Shown one piece after another: positions 9,003 to 18,140 of a stretch of DNA of 64,000 bases. The stretch comes from Fermentimonas sp. (lineage in GTDB: Bacteria > Bacteroidota > Bacteroidia > Bacteroidales > Dysgonomonadaceae), in the NCBI GenBank assembly GCA_015478775.1, contig JADMKP010000012.1, positions 218,749 through 282,748 of the forward strand. Direction: 5' to 3'. Every line of letters begins with the position of its first letter. Position 1 is the first letter of the stretch. The notes beneath the pieces were generated by a model that saw only the letters and a list, made by a program, of their open reading frames with translations, had not been told where the DNA came from and did not search any database. The position numbers and the translations under genes were made by a program.

Positions 9003-9149
9003 AAAATGTCGTCCAAAAGGTGTAATTATAAGTGTTTTATATACAGTTGTGGTAAAGTGGCAACAGCAAACGCTTTAAGAAGGGTTGTTAAAAATGCACG
9101 CAAATTAATAAGTTTAAAAAAACATGACATTTAATAATATTAACATAAA

Positions 9150-9184
9150 TTGACTATTATAGTATAACTATTTATCTATATTTG
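9150..9184 (+). promoter_or_regulatory. Promoter-like pair upstream of the first susC
   Basis: TTG at 9150-9152 and TATATTTG at 9177-9184 resemble the Bacteroidota -33/-7 elements. The 24-nt spacer is one base beyond the usual 17-23. It would give a leader of about 180 nt containing short reading frames and a hairpin. Confidence 0.4.
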
Positions 9185-9281
9185 CGACCTAATGCTATTT
9201 GTTTAAAATACAATAAGCTATGAAATTCTTGAAAAAAAATAAATATCAAAGCCTATGAAATGACAAGTATAAAAGAAAAAA

Positions 9282-9310
9282 ACCGAAAGGTGCGGCAAAC
9301 ACCAATCGGT
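9282..9310 (+). promoter_or_regulatory. Imperfect hairpin in the susC 5' leader
   Basis: ACCGA (9282-9286) pairs with TCGGT (9306-9310), and after a 2-nt mismatch GGTG pairs with CACC around a 7-nt loop. No T-run follows, so it is not a simple terminator. It lies within a 25-codon reading frame (9260-9337) ending 32 bp before susC. Confidence 0.4.
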
Positions 9311-9369
9311 CTAATTAAAAAGAACACAATTAATTAAATTAACTGTATTAACTTAAACATTACAAATGT

Positions 9370-12300
9370 ATGAACAAATTTAAATCATCGTGTAGTCATT
9401 TAACCGAAAAAGTACCCATTAAACATTTTTTATTGATTTCCCGAACAACACTAATTCTATTATTTACTTGTGTCTTCTTTACGATGGCACAAAATGAAAA
9501 GAGCATCTCGGGAAGAGTACTAGATGAACAGGGTGTGCCAATTATTGGCGCTAACGTGATAGAAGTAGGCGAAACAACAAATGGAACAATCACAGATGTT
9601 GATGGGTTATTTTCGCTGAACGTAGGTAATAATGCAACCATACAGGTTACTTATATTGGCTACCTTTCTCAGAATATTAACACCGCAGGAAGAACAGATT
9701 TTGAAGTTATTTTAATAGAGGATACTCAATCACTTGAAGAGTTGGTAGTAGTAGGTTACGGTGTTCAGAAAAAGAAACTTGTAACAGGAGCAAATGTTTC
9801 TGTTGGAGCTGATCAAATTCAGAGTCAAAACGCTATAAATGCGCTTGATGCTATTCAGTCTTTTACTCCAGGAGTAAATATTACGCAATCTTCTGGTATG
9901 CCAGGACAAGGTTTTCAGGTAAATATTAGGGGTTTAGGTACAATTGGTAACTCACAGCCACTTTATGTAATAGATGGAGTTGCCGGGGGTGATATCAACA
10001 ATCTTAACCCTTCTGATATAGAATCGATAGACGTATTAAAAGATGCAGCATCCGGAGCAATTTATGGTGCACGCGCAGCTAACGGTGTTATTCTTGTGAC
10101 AACTAAATCGGGAAGATTGGGTAAAATTCAAGTTTCTTATGATGGATTTTATGGTTTCCAGAATTTAGTTAAAAAACCTAAGTTGTTAAACGCACAACAA
10201 TTTATGGAAATATATAATGAAGAGCGTGTAACAGGTGGTGCAGGAGCACCTCGTGATTTTTCACAAGCTATTCCCGGACTATATCAAAAAATAACAAGCG
10301 GACAGTGGAATGGTACGAACTGGATAGAAGAAATTAGTAATAAGAATGCTCCAATTCAGAATCATGCTCTGAATATATCGGGTGGATCGGGACAGTCTGT
10401 TTTTTCTCTTGGCTTTTCTTATGCTGGTCAGGAAGGTATTCTTGGCGTTCCTGTTCAACCAAAACACGATAGATATACTGTTAGGTTAAATAGCGATCAT
10501 GTTATTCTTAATAACAAAGAATTTGATGTAATTAAAATTGGACAAACTTTCAATTATAGCTTTAGAAATCGTTCGGGTATCGCAATTGGTGGCATGTATT
10601 ATAACGATATTAGGAATATGTTAGTTGGTAGCCCTTTAGTTCCAGCTTATAATGATGCAGGAGAATATTTTGCAAGAGCAGATGTTCAGGCATCTGGTTT
10701 AGAAGGCTTATCTCCCAGAATCTATAATCCTAAGGCACAGATGGCTTTGAATAGGGGTATGAACGAAACTCAAAATTATAATGTAAATAGTAATGCATAC
10801 CTTGAAATTCAGCCTATTAAAAATTTAATATTTAGAAGTAACTTTGGATATAGAATGTTTGCAGACAGTCATAGGCAATATGAACCTGCTTTTGATTTAG
10901 CAGGAGACGTTACTTTAACTCCGGGACGAATTAATCAATCGGCAGGCACAGGTTATGCATGGACTTTTGAGAATACACTTAATTACTCATTAAAGAAAGA
11001 TGGTCACAATGTGGATATACTGGTTGGCCAATCTGCCGAGAAGTGGGGTTATGGATATAGAATGTCAGCAACCAATGCCAATCCAACATTCGACGGTTAT
11101 AAATATGCTTATCTAGATAATACTGATGGACTTACATCGGGTGTTACAAGTATCTCGGGATCACCTCATCCTCAAGGAGCTTTGGCATCATTCTTTGGTA
11201 GGGTAAATTATGACTTTATGGAAAAATATTTGCTTACTTTAGTTATGAGAGCCGATGGTTCATCAAATTTTGCTAAAGGTAATCAATGGGGATATTTTCC
11301 ATCAATTTCTGCCGGTTGGGTTATTACAGAAGAAGAATTTATGAGAGATAATTCTTTTGTTGATTTCTTAAAATTGAGAGCTAGCTGGGGTCAGAACGGT
11401 AATGCTGATATCGATCCTTTCCAATACTTAAGTCTTATAGCTTTTGATAATGTTAATAACTATAGATTTGGAAATGACAGGAATAAAATGCAACTAGGTG
11501 GTTATCCAGCCATTCTTCCAAATCAAGATGTATCTTGGGAAACATCGGAACAGCTGAATTTTGGAGTTGATGCGTTTTTCTTAAAATCAAGACTTCAAGC
11601 AACTTTTGATTTGTATAATAAAACAACCCGCGACTGGCTTCTTCGTGCTCCAGTAGCTGATATTCAAGGACCTCAAGGTGCATTTGTGAACGCCGGAGAT
11701 ATTGAAAACAAAGGTTTTGAATTGGGTTTAAGATGGAGTGATAGAATTCAGGATTTCAACTATAGCGCTCACTTTAATATTTCTCAAAATAAGAATGAAG
11801 TTACGCGCATGGGTGATAATACCGGTTTTATTGAAAGTAATGGAAGCATAATTTCACAAGGAACTGATCCGGTTTGGCGTGTTCAGGTAGGATATCCTGT
11901 TGGTTATTTTTATGGATATAAAACAGAAGGCGTATTCCAAAATACACAGGAGATAGCCAACTGGAACAGTGGATTCTTGCAAGCAGAACCACAACCTGGT
12001 GACCTTATATTCTCTGATACTAATGGAGACGGAATAGTTGATGCAAGTGACAAAACTCTTATCGGTAATCCGCATCCAAAACACAGAATTGGTTTTGGTA
12101 TAAATCTGGGATATAAAGGATTAGACTTCTCTGTAACAGGTAAAGGTTCTTTCGGACATCAAATTCTACAATCGTACAGATCTTTTGCAGATAACGAATT
12201 TCATAATTACACTACAGAAATTCTGGGAAGATGGACAGGTGAAGGCACCTCTAATAAATTGCCAAGAATGACTGCAGGAAATGGTGTAAACCGTATAAAT

Positions 12301-12567
12301 GTGTCGGACCTTTATATTGAAGATGGTGACTTTGTGAAAATTACTGATATCACTCTAGGGTATGATTTTAAACGTTTAATGCCAAATATTGCATTACAAC
12401 AGGTTCGTTTATATCTAACCGGAAAGAATCTTTGGACTATAACCAATTATTCGGGAATGGACCCTGAAGTGGGATATGGTGATGAACAGCCTTTTGTGTC
12501 TGGTATTGATTTAGGATTCTACCCAGCTCCAAAGAGTATACTTATAGGTGTTAACCTGAAATTCTAA
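9370..12567 (+). CDS. SusC/RagA-family TonB-linked outer-membrane transporter
   Basis: A 1065-residue glycan importer. After a long signal region (about 1-40), a carboxypeptidase-regulatory-like domain (SGRVLDEQGVPIIGANV to about 120) leads to the SusC signature LEELVVVGYGVQKKKLVTGA, a plug (VNIRGLGTIGNSQPLYVIDG, SIDVLKDAASGAIYGARAANG) and a C-terminal barrel ending GVNLKF. It would form the channel capped by the SusD lipoprotein 11 bp downstream and import a ligand oligosaccharide or glycoside by TonB energy. It heads the operon with the isomerase and oxidoreductases, so the substrate may be a glycoside processed by oxidation. The ligand cannot be read from the sequence. Confidence 0.96.
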   Translation: MNKFKSSCSHLTEKVPIKHFLLISRTTLILLFTCVFFTMAQNEKSISGRVLDEQGVPIIGANVIEVGETTNGTITDVDGLFSLNVGNNATIQVTYIGYLSQNINTAGRTDFEVILIEDTQSLEELVVVGYGVQKKKLVTGANVSVGADQIQSQNAINALDAIQSFTPGVNITQSSGMPGQGFQVNIRGLGTIGNSQPLYVIDGVAGGDINNLNPSDIESIDVLKDAASGAIYGARAANGVILVTTKSGRLGKIQVSYDGFYGFQNLVKKPKLLNAQQFMEIYNEERVTGGAGAPRDFSQAIPGLYQKITSGQWNGTNWIEEISNKNAPIQNHALNISGGSGQSVFSLGFSYAGQEGILGVPVQPKHDRYTVRLNSDHVILNNKEFDVIKIGQTFNYSFRNRSGIAIGGMYYNDIRNMLVGSPLVPAYNDAGEYFARADVQASGLEGLSPRIYNPKAQMALNRGMNETQNYNVNSNAYLEIQPIKNLIFRSNFGYRMFADSHRQYEPAFDLAGDVTLTPGRINQSAGTGYAWTFENTLNYSLKKDGHNVDILVGQSAEKWGYGYRMSATNANPTFDGYKYAYLDNTDGLTSGVTSISGSPHPQGALASFFGRVNYDFMEKYLLTLVMRADGSSNFAKGNQWGYFPSISAGWVITEEEFMRDNSFVDFLKLRASWGQNGNADIDPFQYLSLIAFDNVNNYRFGNDRNKMQLGGYPAILPNQDVSWETSEQLNFGVDAFFLKSRLQATFDLYNKTTRDWLLRAPVADIQGPQGAFVNAGDIENKGFELGLRWSDRIQDFNYSAHFNISQNKNEVTRMGDNTGFIESNGSIISQGTDPVWRVQVGYPVGYFYGYKTEGVFQNTQEIANWNSGFLQAEPQPGDLIFSDTNGDGIVDASDKTLIGNPHPKHRIGFGINLGYKGLDFSVTGKGSFGHQILQSYRSFADNEFHNYTTEILGRWTGEGTSNKLPRMTAGNGVNRINVSDLYIEDGDFVKITDITLGYDFKRLMPNIALQQVRLYLTGKNLWTITNYSGMDPEVGYGDEQPFVSGIDLGFYPAPKSILIGVNLKF

Positions 12568-12578
12568 TTATTTAATTT

Positions 12579-14345
12579 ATGAGTACAATGAAAAAAATTA
12601 TATATTTAATTACTTTCCTTTTTCTGTTGAGTAGTTGTGAGGATTTTCTAAATTTTGACCCTCTTACTGACAAGACATCAGCAACTTTCCCATCAACAGA
12701 GGAAGAAGCGAAACAGATGATGGCAGGAATTTACACAACAATGAATAACGAGAGTCAGCAAACTGATATGAGTTATTTCTTTGTGATGGAAATTGCCAGT
12801 GATGAAAAATTGGGAGGCGGTGGTGTAAACGACAAGAAAGCTCAGGCTTATGAAGCTTTCATGTCTTCTGATACCGAAATGTTAGGACATAACTGGGAAA
12901 CCACTTATGAAGGGATTCATCGTGCAAACTTTGCTATTGAAAAACTAACTCAGGCAAGTGAGCAAGAAAGTAGCTTTTTAAGTACTAACTTAAATAATCA
13001 GTATAGAGGAGAGGCTCATTTTTTGAGAGCATTCTTTTATCATCGTCTTGCTACTCTTTATGGCAGTGTTCCGCTGAAGATTACATCTGAACTTACTGAG
13101 CTTGCAGGAGCAACCCCAGAAGAGATTTTCGCACAAATAGCTGCTGATCTGAAAACAGCAATTGAACTACTTCCATCAACTGGATATTCAAGTACTGAAG
13201 AAGGACGTGTAACTAAATGGGCAGCTCAGGCAATGATGGCAAGAGTGTGGTTGTTTTACACTGGTTTTTATCAGAAGGCCGATTTACCTTTGGCCGATGG
13301 TGGTAGCGTAAGTAAAGCAGAAGTTATTACTTGGCTAACAGATTGTGTAACTAATAGTGGACACAGTTTAGTAGGCGATTTTCACGAATTATGGCCCTAT
13401 ACTAATTCACTTACTATTGGTGATTACGAATATATTCAGGATTATATGTCCGAAACCGGTAAAGATCTTAAATATGCAAGTGATAATGGAGCCAGAAGCC
13501 CTGAAACTCTTTTTGCTTTAAAGTTTTCCAACTTCGCAGGATGGGGAATTGATAGAGGTTATGGAAATATGTATCAGCTCTTCTTTGCGTTAAGAGGGCT
13601 TCAGAATGTTGCTAATACATTTCCTTATGCCGGAGGATGGGGACAAGGTAACTCAATACCAAAGCCAATGGTTGATGAATGGAGTGCTGATGAACCAGGC
13701 GATCCACGTTTAGGAGCATCGGTACTGGTTATAGATGAGGAACTTCCAAATTATGCAATAGGTCAGTGGGACTTTGTTATGGAAAGTAACTGGTGGGGTA
13801 AAAAGTATAATGGTGTAGCTGTTAGAGTGCCAGAGGGCAGTGGATTCAAATACCATAACGACTACAGTGTTATTATGTATGGAAATCAAGATAACCAACA
13901 GCTGTCACATGGCGACGATTTAATTTTCATTCGTTTTGCAGATGTACTTTTAATGTTATCAGAGTTGACAGAAGATGCTCAGTATATGAACCGGGTAAGA
14001 GCTAGAGCTGGACTTGATCCTAAACCTTATTCAGTTGATAATATTAGAAAAGAGCGTAGATATGAACTGGCTTTTGAAGGCTTGAGATGGAATGATATGA
14101 GACGTTATGGCGATGCTTATGCCAAAGCTGCTCTTGAAAAACAGGTTGGTGCTCCTATATTAAATTATGGTGCTGCTGATACTCACAAGAGTTTGAATTC
14201 TAAAGGATATAGTGCAAGATATGACGAAACAAAAGGATTCTTCCCAATTCCACAATCGCAGATAAATTTATCTGATGGATTGCTAGAACAGGTAGAAGGA
14301 TATAAAGATGGTCAGGGTGGTATTTACCCAGGTTGGAGTAATTAA
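12579..14345 (+). CDS. SusD/RagB-family surface glycan-binding lipoprotein
   Basis: A 588-residue protein that caps the preceding SusC. The lipobox FLLSSC lies at residues 15-20 (cleavage before Cys20), with EDFLNFDPLTDKTSATF following. The TPR-like SusD core is visible in YRGEAHFLRAFFYHRLATLYG, and the C-terminal RagB signature in FIRFADVLLMLSELTEDAQYMNRVRARAGL and KERRYELAFEGLRWNDMRRY. An alternative ATG at 12588 removes three residues (MST) and gives the more usual MKK start. The gene starts 11 bp after susC and is followed by a strong terminator. Confidence 0.95.
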   Translation: MSTMKKIIYLITFLFLLSSCEDFLNFDPLTDKTSATFPSTEEEAKQMMAGIYTTMNNESQQTDMSYFFVMEIASDEKLGGGGVNDKKAQAYEAFMSSDTEMLGHNWETTYEGIHRANFAIEKLTQASEQESSFLSTNLNNQYRGEAHFLRAFFYHRLATLYGSVPLKITSELTELAGATPEEIFAQIAADLKTAIELLPSTGYSSTEEGRVTKWAAQAMMARVWLFYTGFYQKADLPLADGGSVSKAEVITWLTDCVTNSGHSLVGDFHELWPYTNSLTIGDYEYIQDYMSETGKDLKYASDNGARSPETLFALKFSNFAGWGIDRGYGNMYQLFFALRGLQNVANTFPYAGGWGQGNSIPKPMVDEWSADEPGDPRLGASVLVIDEELPNYAIGQWDFVMESNWWGKKYNGVAVRVPEGSGFKYHNDYSVIMYGNQDNQQLSHGDDLIFIRFADVLLMLSELTEDAQYMNRVRARAGLDPKPYSVDNIRKERRYELAFEGLRWNDMRRYGDAYAKAALEKQVGAPILNYGAADTHKSLNSKGYSARYDETKGFFPIPQSQINLSDGLLEQVEGYKDGQGGIYPGWSN

Positions 14346-14382
14346 TTTTAGGTTTTTCTTCTTTTTTATTTAGTGGTTTTTT

Positions 14383-14433
14383 CTGTGAAGGGGCTGTTGA
14401 CAAACGGCAGCACTTTCACAGATTTTTTATTTT
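14383..14433 (+). terminator. Rho-independent terminator after susD
   Basis: CTGTGAA (14383-14389) pairs with TTCACAG (14415-14421), with an inner GCTG/CAGC stem, followed by a T-rich tail. It separates the susCD pair from the isomerase and oxidoreductase genes, and may be only partly effective. Confidence 0.8.
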
Positions 14434-14525
14434 AGTTAGATATGCTTTTACTTTAAATAAAATTATCGTATTTTTAGCCTTTATTCTTTATATATATTAC
14501 CATTTACTAATAAAACTACATTACT

Positions 14526-15518
14526 ATGCCACGATTAGTCACTTTATATTCACTTCAATGGGGAGATTTATCACTTGAAGAAGTTTGTATCAAGGCAAAA
14601 GAATTTGGATATGATGGTATTGAAATTGGTTTGCCCGATCACCTCGACGTAAGACAAAAGGATCCATCGTATTATCAAGGAATTAAAGATCTGTTAAAAA
14701 AGTATGGAATGGAGCTACGCACTATTTCATCACACTTAGTAGGTCAGGCGGTATGTGACCAGATTGATGAACGACATAAAAGTATACTTCCTGATTATAT
14801 TTGGGGCGATGGTAATCCTGAAGGTGTACGTACACGCGCTGCAGAGGAGCTAATTCTTACAGCTAAAGCTGCTAAAGAACTTGGAGTTGATACCGTAGTG
14901 GGTTTTACAGGAAGTCCGGTTTGGCATCTACTTTACTCTTTCCCACCTTTCCCTCAAACTGTTATAGATGAAGGGTATAAAGAGTTTGCGAGACGATTTA
15001 TCCCTGTTCTAGATGAATTTCAGAAACTTGGAGTAAAATTTGCACTTGAAGTTCATCCAACAGAGATTGCTTTTGACACATTTTCAGCTCGTAGGGCTTT
15101 AGATGCTTTAGATAATCATCCTGCATTTGGCTTCAACTATGACCCCAGTCACTTGGGATATCAAGGAGTTGATTATGTTGATTTTATATATCATTTTTAT
15201 GATCGCATTTATCATGTTCACATGAAAGATGTGTACTGGAGCGATACACCAAAGCAAGTTGGTGTTTTTGGAGGACACGTGCCATTTGGTGACCCTCGCC
15301 GTTTCTGGAATTTTAGAAGTGTTGGAAGAGGCAAAATTAATTTTGAAGAGATCATACGTGCATTAAACACCATTGGTTATAATGGTCCTCTCTCTATTGA
15401 ATGGGAAGACAGTGCGATGGATAGAGAACAGGGTGCAAGAGAATCGTGCGAGTTTACAAAGCGTATCGACTTCAGTACATCGGATCACGCATTTGATGCT
15501 TTCTTTTCCAAAGACTAG
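14526..15518 (+). CDS. Sugar phosphate isomerase/epimerase-like TIM-barrel protein
   Basis: The 330-residue protein belongs to the xylose isomerase-like / AP endonuclease 2 TIM-barrel family. Candidate metal ligands sit at the expected strands: Glu175 (FALEVHP), Asp206 and His209 (YDPSHLGYQ), His232 (HVHMKDVYW) and Glu292 or Glu294 (LSIEWEDS). It has no signal peptide, so it acts in the cytoplasm. Members of this family occur with Gfo/Idh/MocA dehydrogenases in inositol and keto-sugar pathways, where they isomerise, epimerise or, in recently described keto-glycoside routes, cleave the oxidised sugar. The gene begins 180 bp after susD, beyond the terminator, and 53 bp before a Gfo gene. Confidence 0.9.
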   Translation: MPRLVTLYSLQWGDLSLEEVCIKAKEFGYDGIEIGLPDHLDVRQKDPSYYQGIKDLLKKYGMELRTISSHLVGQAVCDQIDERHKSILPDYIWGDGNPEGVRTRAAEELILTAKAAKELGVDTVVGFTGSPVWHLLYSFPPFPQTVIDEGYKEFARRFIPVLDEFQKLGVKFALEVHPTEIAFDTFSARRALDALDNHPAFGFNYDPSHLGYQGVDYVDFIYHFYDRIYHVHMKDVYWSDTPKQVGVFGGHVPFGDPRRFWNFRSVGRGKINFEEIIRALNTIGYNGPLSIEWEDSAMDREQGARESCEFTKRIDFSTSDHAFDAFFSKD

Positions 15519-15571
15519 TATAGCTGCCTTAATTTAGAATCATATATTTATAATATTATTAAATCAATAAA

Positions 15572-16735
15572 ATGAAACAAAGAAAACTTAGAATGGGTAT
15601 TATTGGTGGTGGCATAACAGGCTTCATTGGTGCTATCCATATCCGTTCGGCAATAATGGAGAATATGATTGATTTGGTTTGTGGATGTTTCAGTTCAAAA
15701 CCTGAAGTGTCTATAGAATCGGGACGTAGATGGTATTTACCCGATAACCGGATATATAGTTCGTATCATGAAATGTTTGAAAAAGAAATGCAACTGCCGG
15801 AAGGAGAGCGCATGGATTTCGTGGCAATTGTAACTCCAAACCATTTACATTTTGAACCTGCCATGATGGCGTTAGAAAGGGGAATGCACGTAGTATTGGA
15901 TAAGCCTATGACTTTTTCACTTGAAGAGGCAAAATTGCTTAAGGTGAAGGTGGAGGAGACTGGTCTTGTTCTTGCATTGACTCACGTGTATTCAGGTTAT
16001 CCAGCTGTTAAGGAGATGAAATCAAGAATAGCAAATGGTGATATTGGTAAGCTGAGACGCGTTTATGTTGAATATCCACAAGGTTGGCTTTCGGAAAGAA
16101 TTGAGCTGCAGAGTGGGAATAATGCAGGTTGGAGAACTAATCGTGCATACTCGGGTAAAGCAGGATCTATGGGAGATATCGGTACGCACGCATGGCATTT
16201 GTGTGAATACGTTACTGGATTAAAAGTTACTGAATTATGCGCCGAGTTAAATTCATTTGTGCCTGGTAGAGAAATTGATGACGATGGTACAGCCATGATG
16301 AGAATGGAAAATGGTGTTAAGGCATTGCTTTCTGCGTCTCAGATTGCAATTGGAGAAGCAAACAGTTTTAATATAAGAGTTTATGGTGAAAAGGGAGGAT
16401 TTAGATGGAAACAGATGAATCCCAACGAATTATATGTGCTGACAAGTGATAAAGAACAAATTCAACATATTGGAAATAACACTAATCTAGGCCAAATGGC
16501 TTCTTGGAATACCAGAACTCCTGCCGGACATCCTGAAGGTTTTTTAGAGGCATTTGCTAATATCTATAGAAATTTTGCACATACGGTTACGACAAAAATG
16601 AATGGTGAAGAACCAACTGCCGAAATGCTTGATTTCCCTAACGTTCTTGACGGAGTGAGAGGGATGCAATTTATTGAAACCGTTGTAAAATCGGGTTGGA
16701 GTGATAATGAAAAATGGACCAGTTGGGTGGATTGA
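15572..16735 (+). CDS. Gfo/Idh/MocA-family oxidoreductase, cytoplasmic
   Basis: A 387-residue NAD(P)-dependent sugar dehydrogenase. The Rossmann motif GIIGGGITGFIGAIH lies at about residues 9-23 and the family EKP motif appears as DKP (VVLDKPMTF near 109). The catalytic region GDIGTHAWHLCEYVTG supplies the Asp/His pair. There is no signal peptide, unlike the four other Gfo proteins of this locus, so it should act in the cytoplasm together with the isomerase. It probably oxidises or reduces a sugar ring carbon of the imported substrate. The next gene starts 16 bp after its stop. Confidence 0.92.
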   Translation: MKQRKLRMGIIGGGITGFIGAIHIRSAIMENMIDLVCGCFSSKPEVSIESGRRWYLPDNRIYSSYHEMFEKEMQLPEGERMDFVAIVTPNHLHFEPAMMALERGMHVVLDKPMTFSLEEAKLLKVKVEETGLVLALTHVYSGYPAVKEMKSRIANGDIGKLRRVYVEYPQGWLSERIELQSGNNAGWRTNRAYSGKAGSMGDIGTHAWHLCEYVTGLKVTELCAELNSFVPGREIDDDGTAMMRMENGVKALLSASQIAIGEANSFNIRVYGEKGGFRWKQMNPNELYVLTSDKEQIQHIGNNTNLGQMASWNTRTPAGHPEGFLEAFANIYRNFAHTVTTKMNGEEPTAEMLDFPNVLDGVRGMQFIETVVKSGWSDNEKWTSWVD

Positions 16736-16751
16736 TAAATAATTAAATTGT

Positions 16752-18098
16752 ATGAAACGTAGAGATTTTTTAACTAATAGTGCATTAATAGGTACTGCAG
16801 CAATGATTCCGGGAATTTCAACTTCCTGTTCTGGGGCTAAAAAAGATTCAAAGAAGTTTACAAATGAAGAACTTGGTATGTATTCATTCGTAAATATTGC
16901 TCCTGATGGTGCGCCTTTAAAAGCGGCACTAATTGGTTGTGGTGATAGGGGAACAGGTGCTGCTTGTCAGTTTATTGAAGCGGGACCAAATGTGTCAATT
17001 GTAGCTTTGGCAGATGTTTTTACCGACAGAATGGATGGTTGTAGAAAAACACTTACCGAAAAGTTTAATAATGAAGTTGACGATAATATGTGTTTTATAG
17101 GTTTTGATGCCTATAAGAAGATAATGGAGCTGAGTGATGTTGATATTGTTCTTTTATGTACGCCAACTCATTTCAGGCCTGAACATTTTAAAGCAGCTGT
17201 TGAAGCAGGCAAACATGTTTTCATGGAGAAGCCATGTGCTGTTGATCCTGTGGGAATTCGTACTGTTATTGCTTCCTCAAAGGTTGCTGATTCTAAAGGA
17301 CTAACTGTTATAACCGGTAATCAGAGAAGACACCGACGTGATTACTGGGAGGCTTATGCTCAATTAAAAAATGGATTGATAGGGGAAGTTGTTTCTGCTA
17401 CTTCTCATTGGAACCAGGGTGCATGGTGGAATAAGCGTCAACTTCCTGAGTGGAATGACATGGAGTACTGTATTCGCAATTGGTTTAATATTAAATGGCT
17501 TAGCGGTGATCATATTCTCGATCAGGGAATACACAACATTGATGTAGTTACTTGGTTTATGGACGAAATGCCGATCAAAGCTGTTGGATATGGAGGGAGT
17601 GCACGAAGACTTACTGGTGACATATTTGATTTCTTCAGTGTTGATTATACTTATAATAACAATAAGAGAATGCTTCATACAGCCAGGCAAATTGATGGGT
17701 GCGATGGTAATGTATCTGAACATTTATTGGGTACCAAAGGCACTGCACAGTTGAACGATAATGGAGAGATTAAATTTTTGGACTGGGAAGGAAATTTATT
17801 GTGGGAGTATGATTATGAAAAAAACCCTGTAAATAATCCTTATGTTCAAGAACATATACATTTAATTGAGTCTGTGAGATTGAATAAAAAAATAAATCAA
17901 GCCGAGAGTCTGGCCTATTCAAATATGGTTGCTATATTAGGTAGAGAATCTGCGTATACCGGAAAAGCAATTAGCTGGGATGAAATTATGGCTTCTCAAT
18001 TAAGGTATGGCCCCGAAATATATGAGATGGGACCACTTCCTGATTATCGTGAAAGAGTAGTTCCAATACCTGGCAGAGATCCGTCAGGTTCATATTGA
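16752..18098 (+). CDS. Gfo/Idh/MocA-family oxidoreductase with twin-arginine signal (possible lipoprotein)
   Basis: The 448-residue protein starts MKRRDFLTNSALIGTAAMI, a Tat signal, and has a Cys at ISTSC that could be a lipidation site. Rossmann motif AALIGCGDRGTGAA, EKP motif (VFMEKPCAVD, near residue 158) and catalytic DQGIHNIDVVTWFMDE are intact. Tat export implies that NAD(P) is bound before export and recycled in place, as in glucose-fructose oxidoreductase and the Gfo-type GH109 enzymes. It may oxidise glycosides in the periplasm. It lies between two other Gfo genes with short gaps, so one operon is likely. Confidence 0.92.
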   Translation: MKRRDFLTNSALIGTAAMIPGISTSCSGAKKDSKKFTNEELGMYSFVNIAPDGAPLKAALIGCGDRGTGAACQFIEAGPNVSIVALADVFTDRMDGCRKTLTEKFNNEVDDNMCFIGFDAYKKIMELSDVDIVLLCTPTHFRPEHFKAAVEAGKHVFMEKPCAVDPVGIRTVIASSKVADSKGLTVITGNQRRHRRDYWEAYAQLKNGLIGEVVSATSHWNQGAWWNKRQLPEWNDMEYCIRNWFNIKWLSGDHILDQGIHNIDVVTWFMDEMPIKAVGYGGSARRLTGDIFDFFSVDYTYNNNKRMLHTARQIDGCDGNVSEHLLGTKGTAQLNDNGEIKFLDWEGNLLWEYDYEKNPVNNPYVQEHIHLIESVRLNKKINQAESLAYSNMVAILGRESAYTGKAISWDEIMASQLRYGPEIYEMGPLPDYRERVVPIPGRDPSGSY

Positions 18099-18140
18099 TT
18101 AAATTCTAATTAAAATATTATTAAAATAATACATTGTTAT

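Larger units (their letters stand above)
8638..9369. other. Divergent intergenic region between the ECF operon and the susC operon
   Basis: This 732-bp stretch has no credible gene. It holds a 7-bp perfect inverted repeat (8984-9002), a plus-strand promoter-like pair (9150-9184), and the susC leader with two very short reading frames (9220-9258 and 9260-9337) and a hairpin (9282-9310). On the minus strand TAAGTTTG at 8706-8699 resembles a -7 box for the ECF operon, without a clear -33 element. Confidence 0.6.

Noticed and set aside
14346..14525. Small RNA gene between susD and the isomerase
   Set aside because: The only structure is a terminator hairpin with a T tail; no separate promoter was found.
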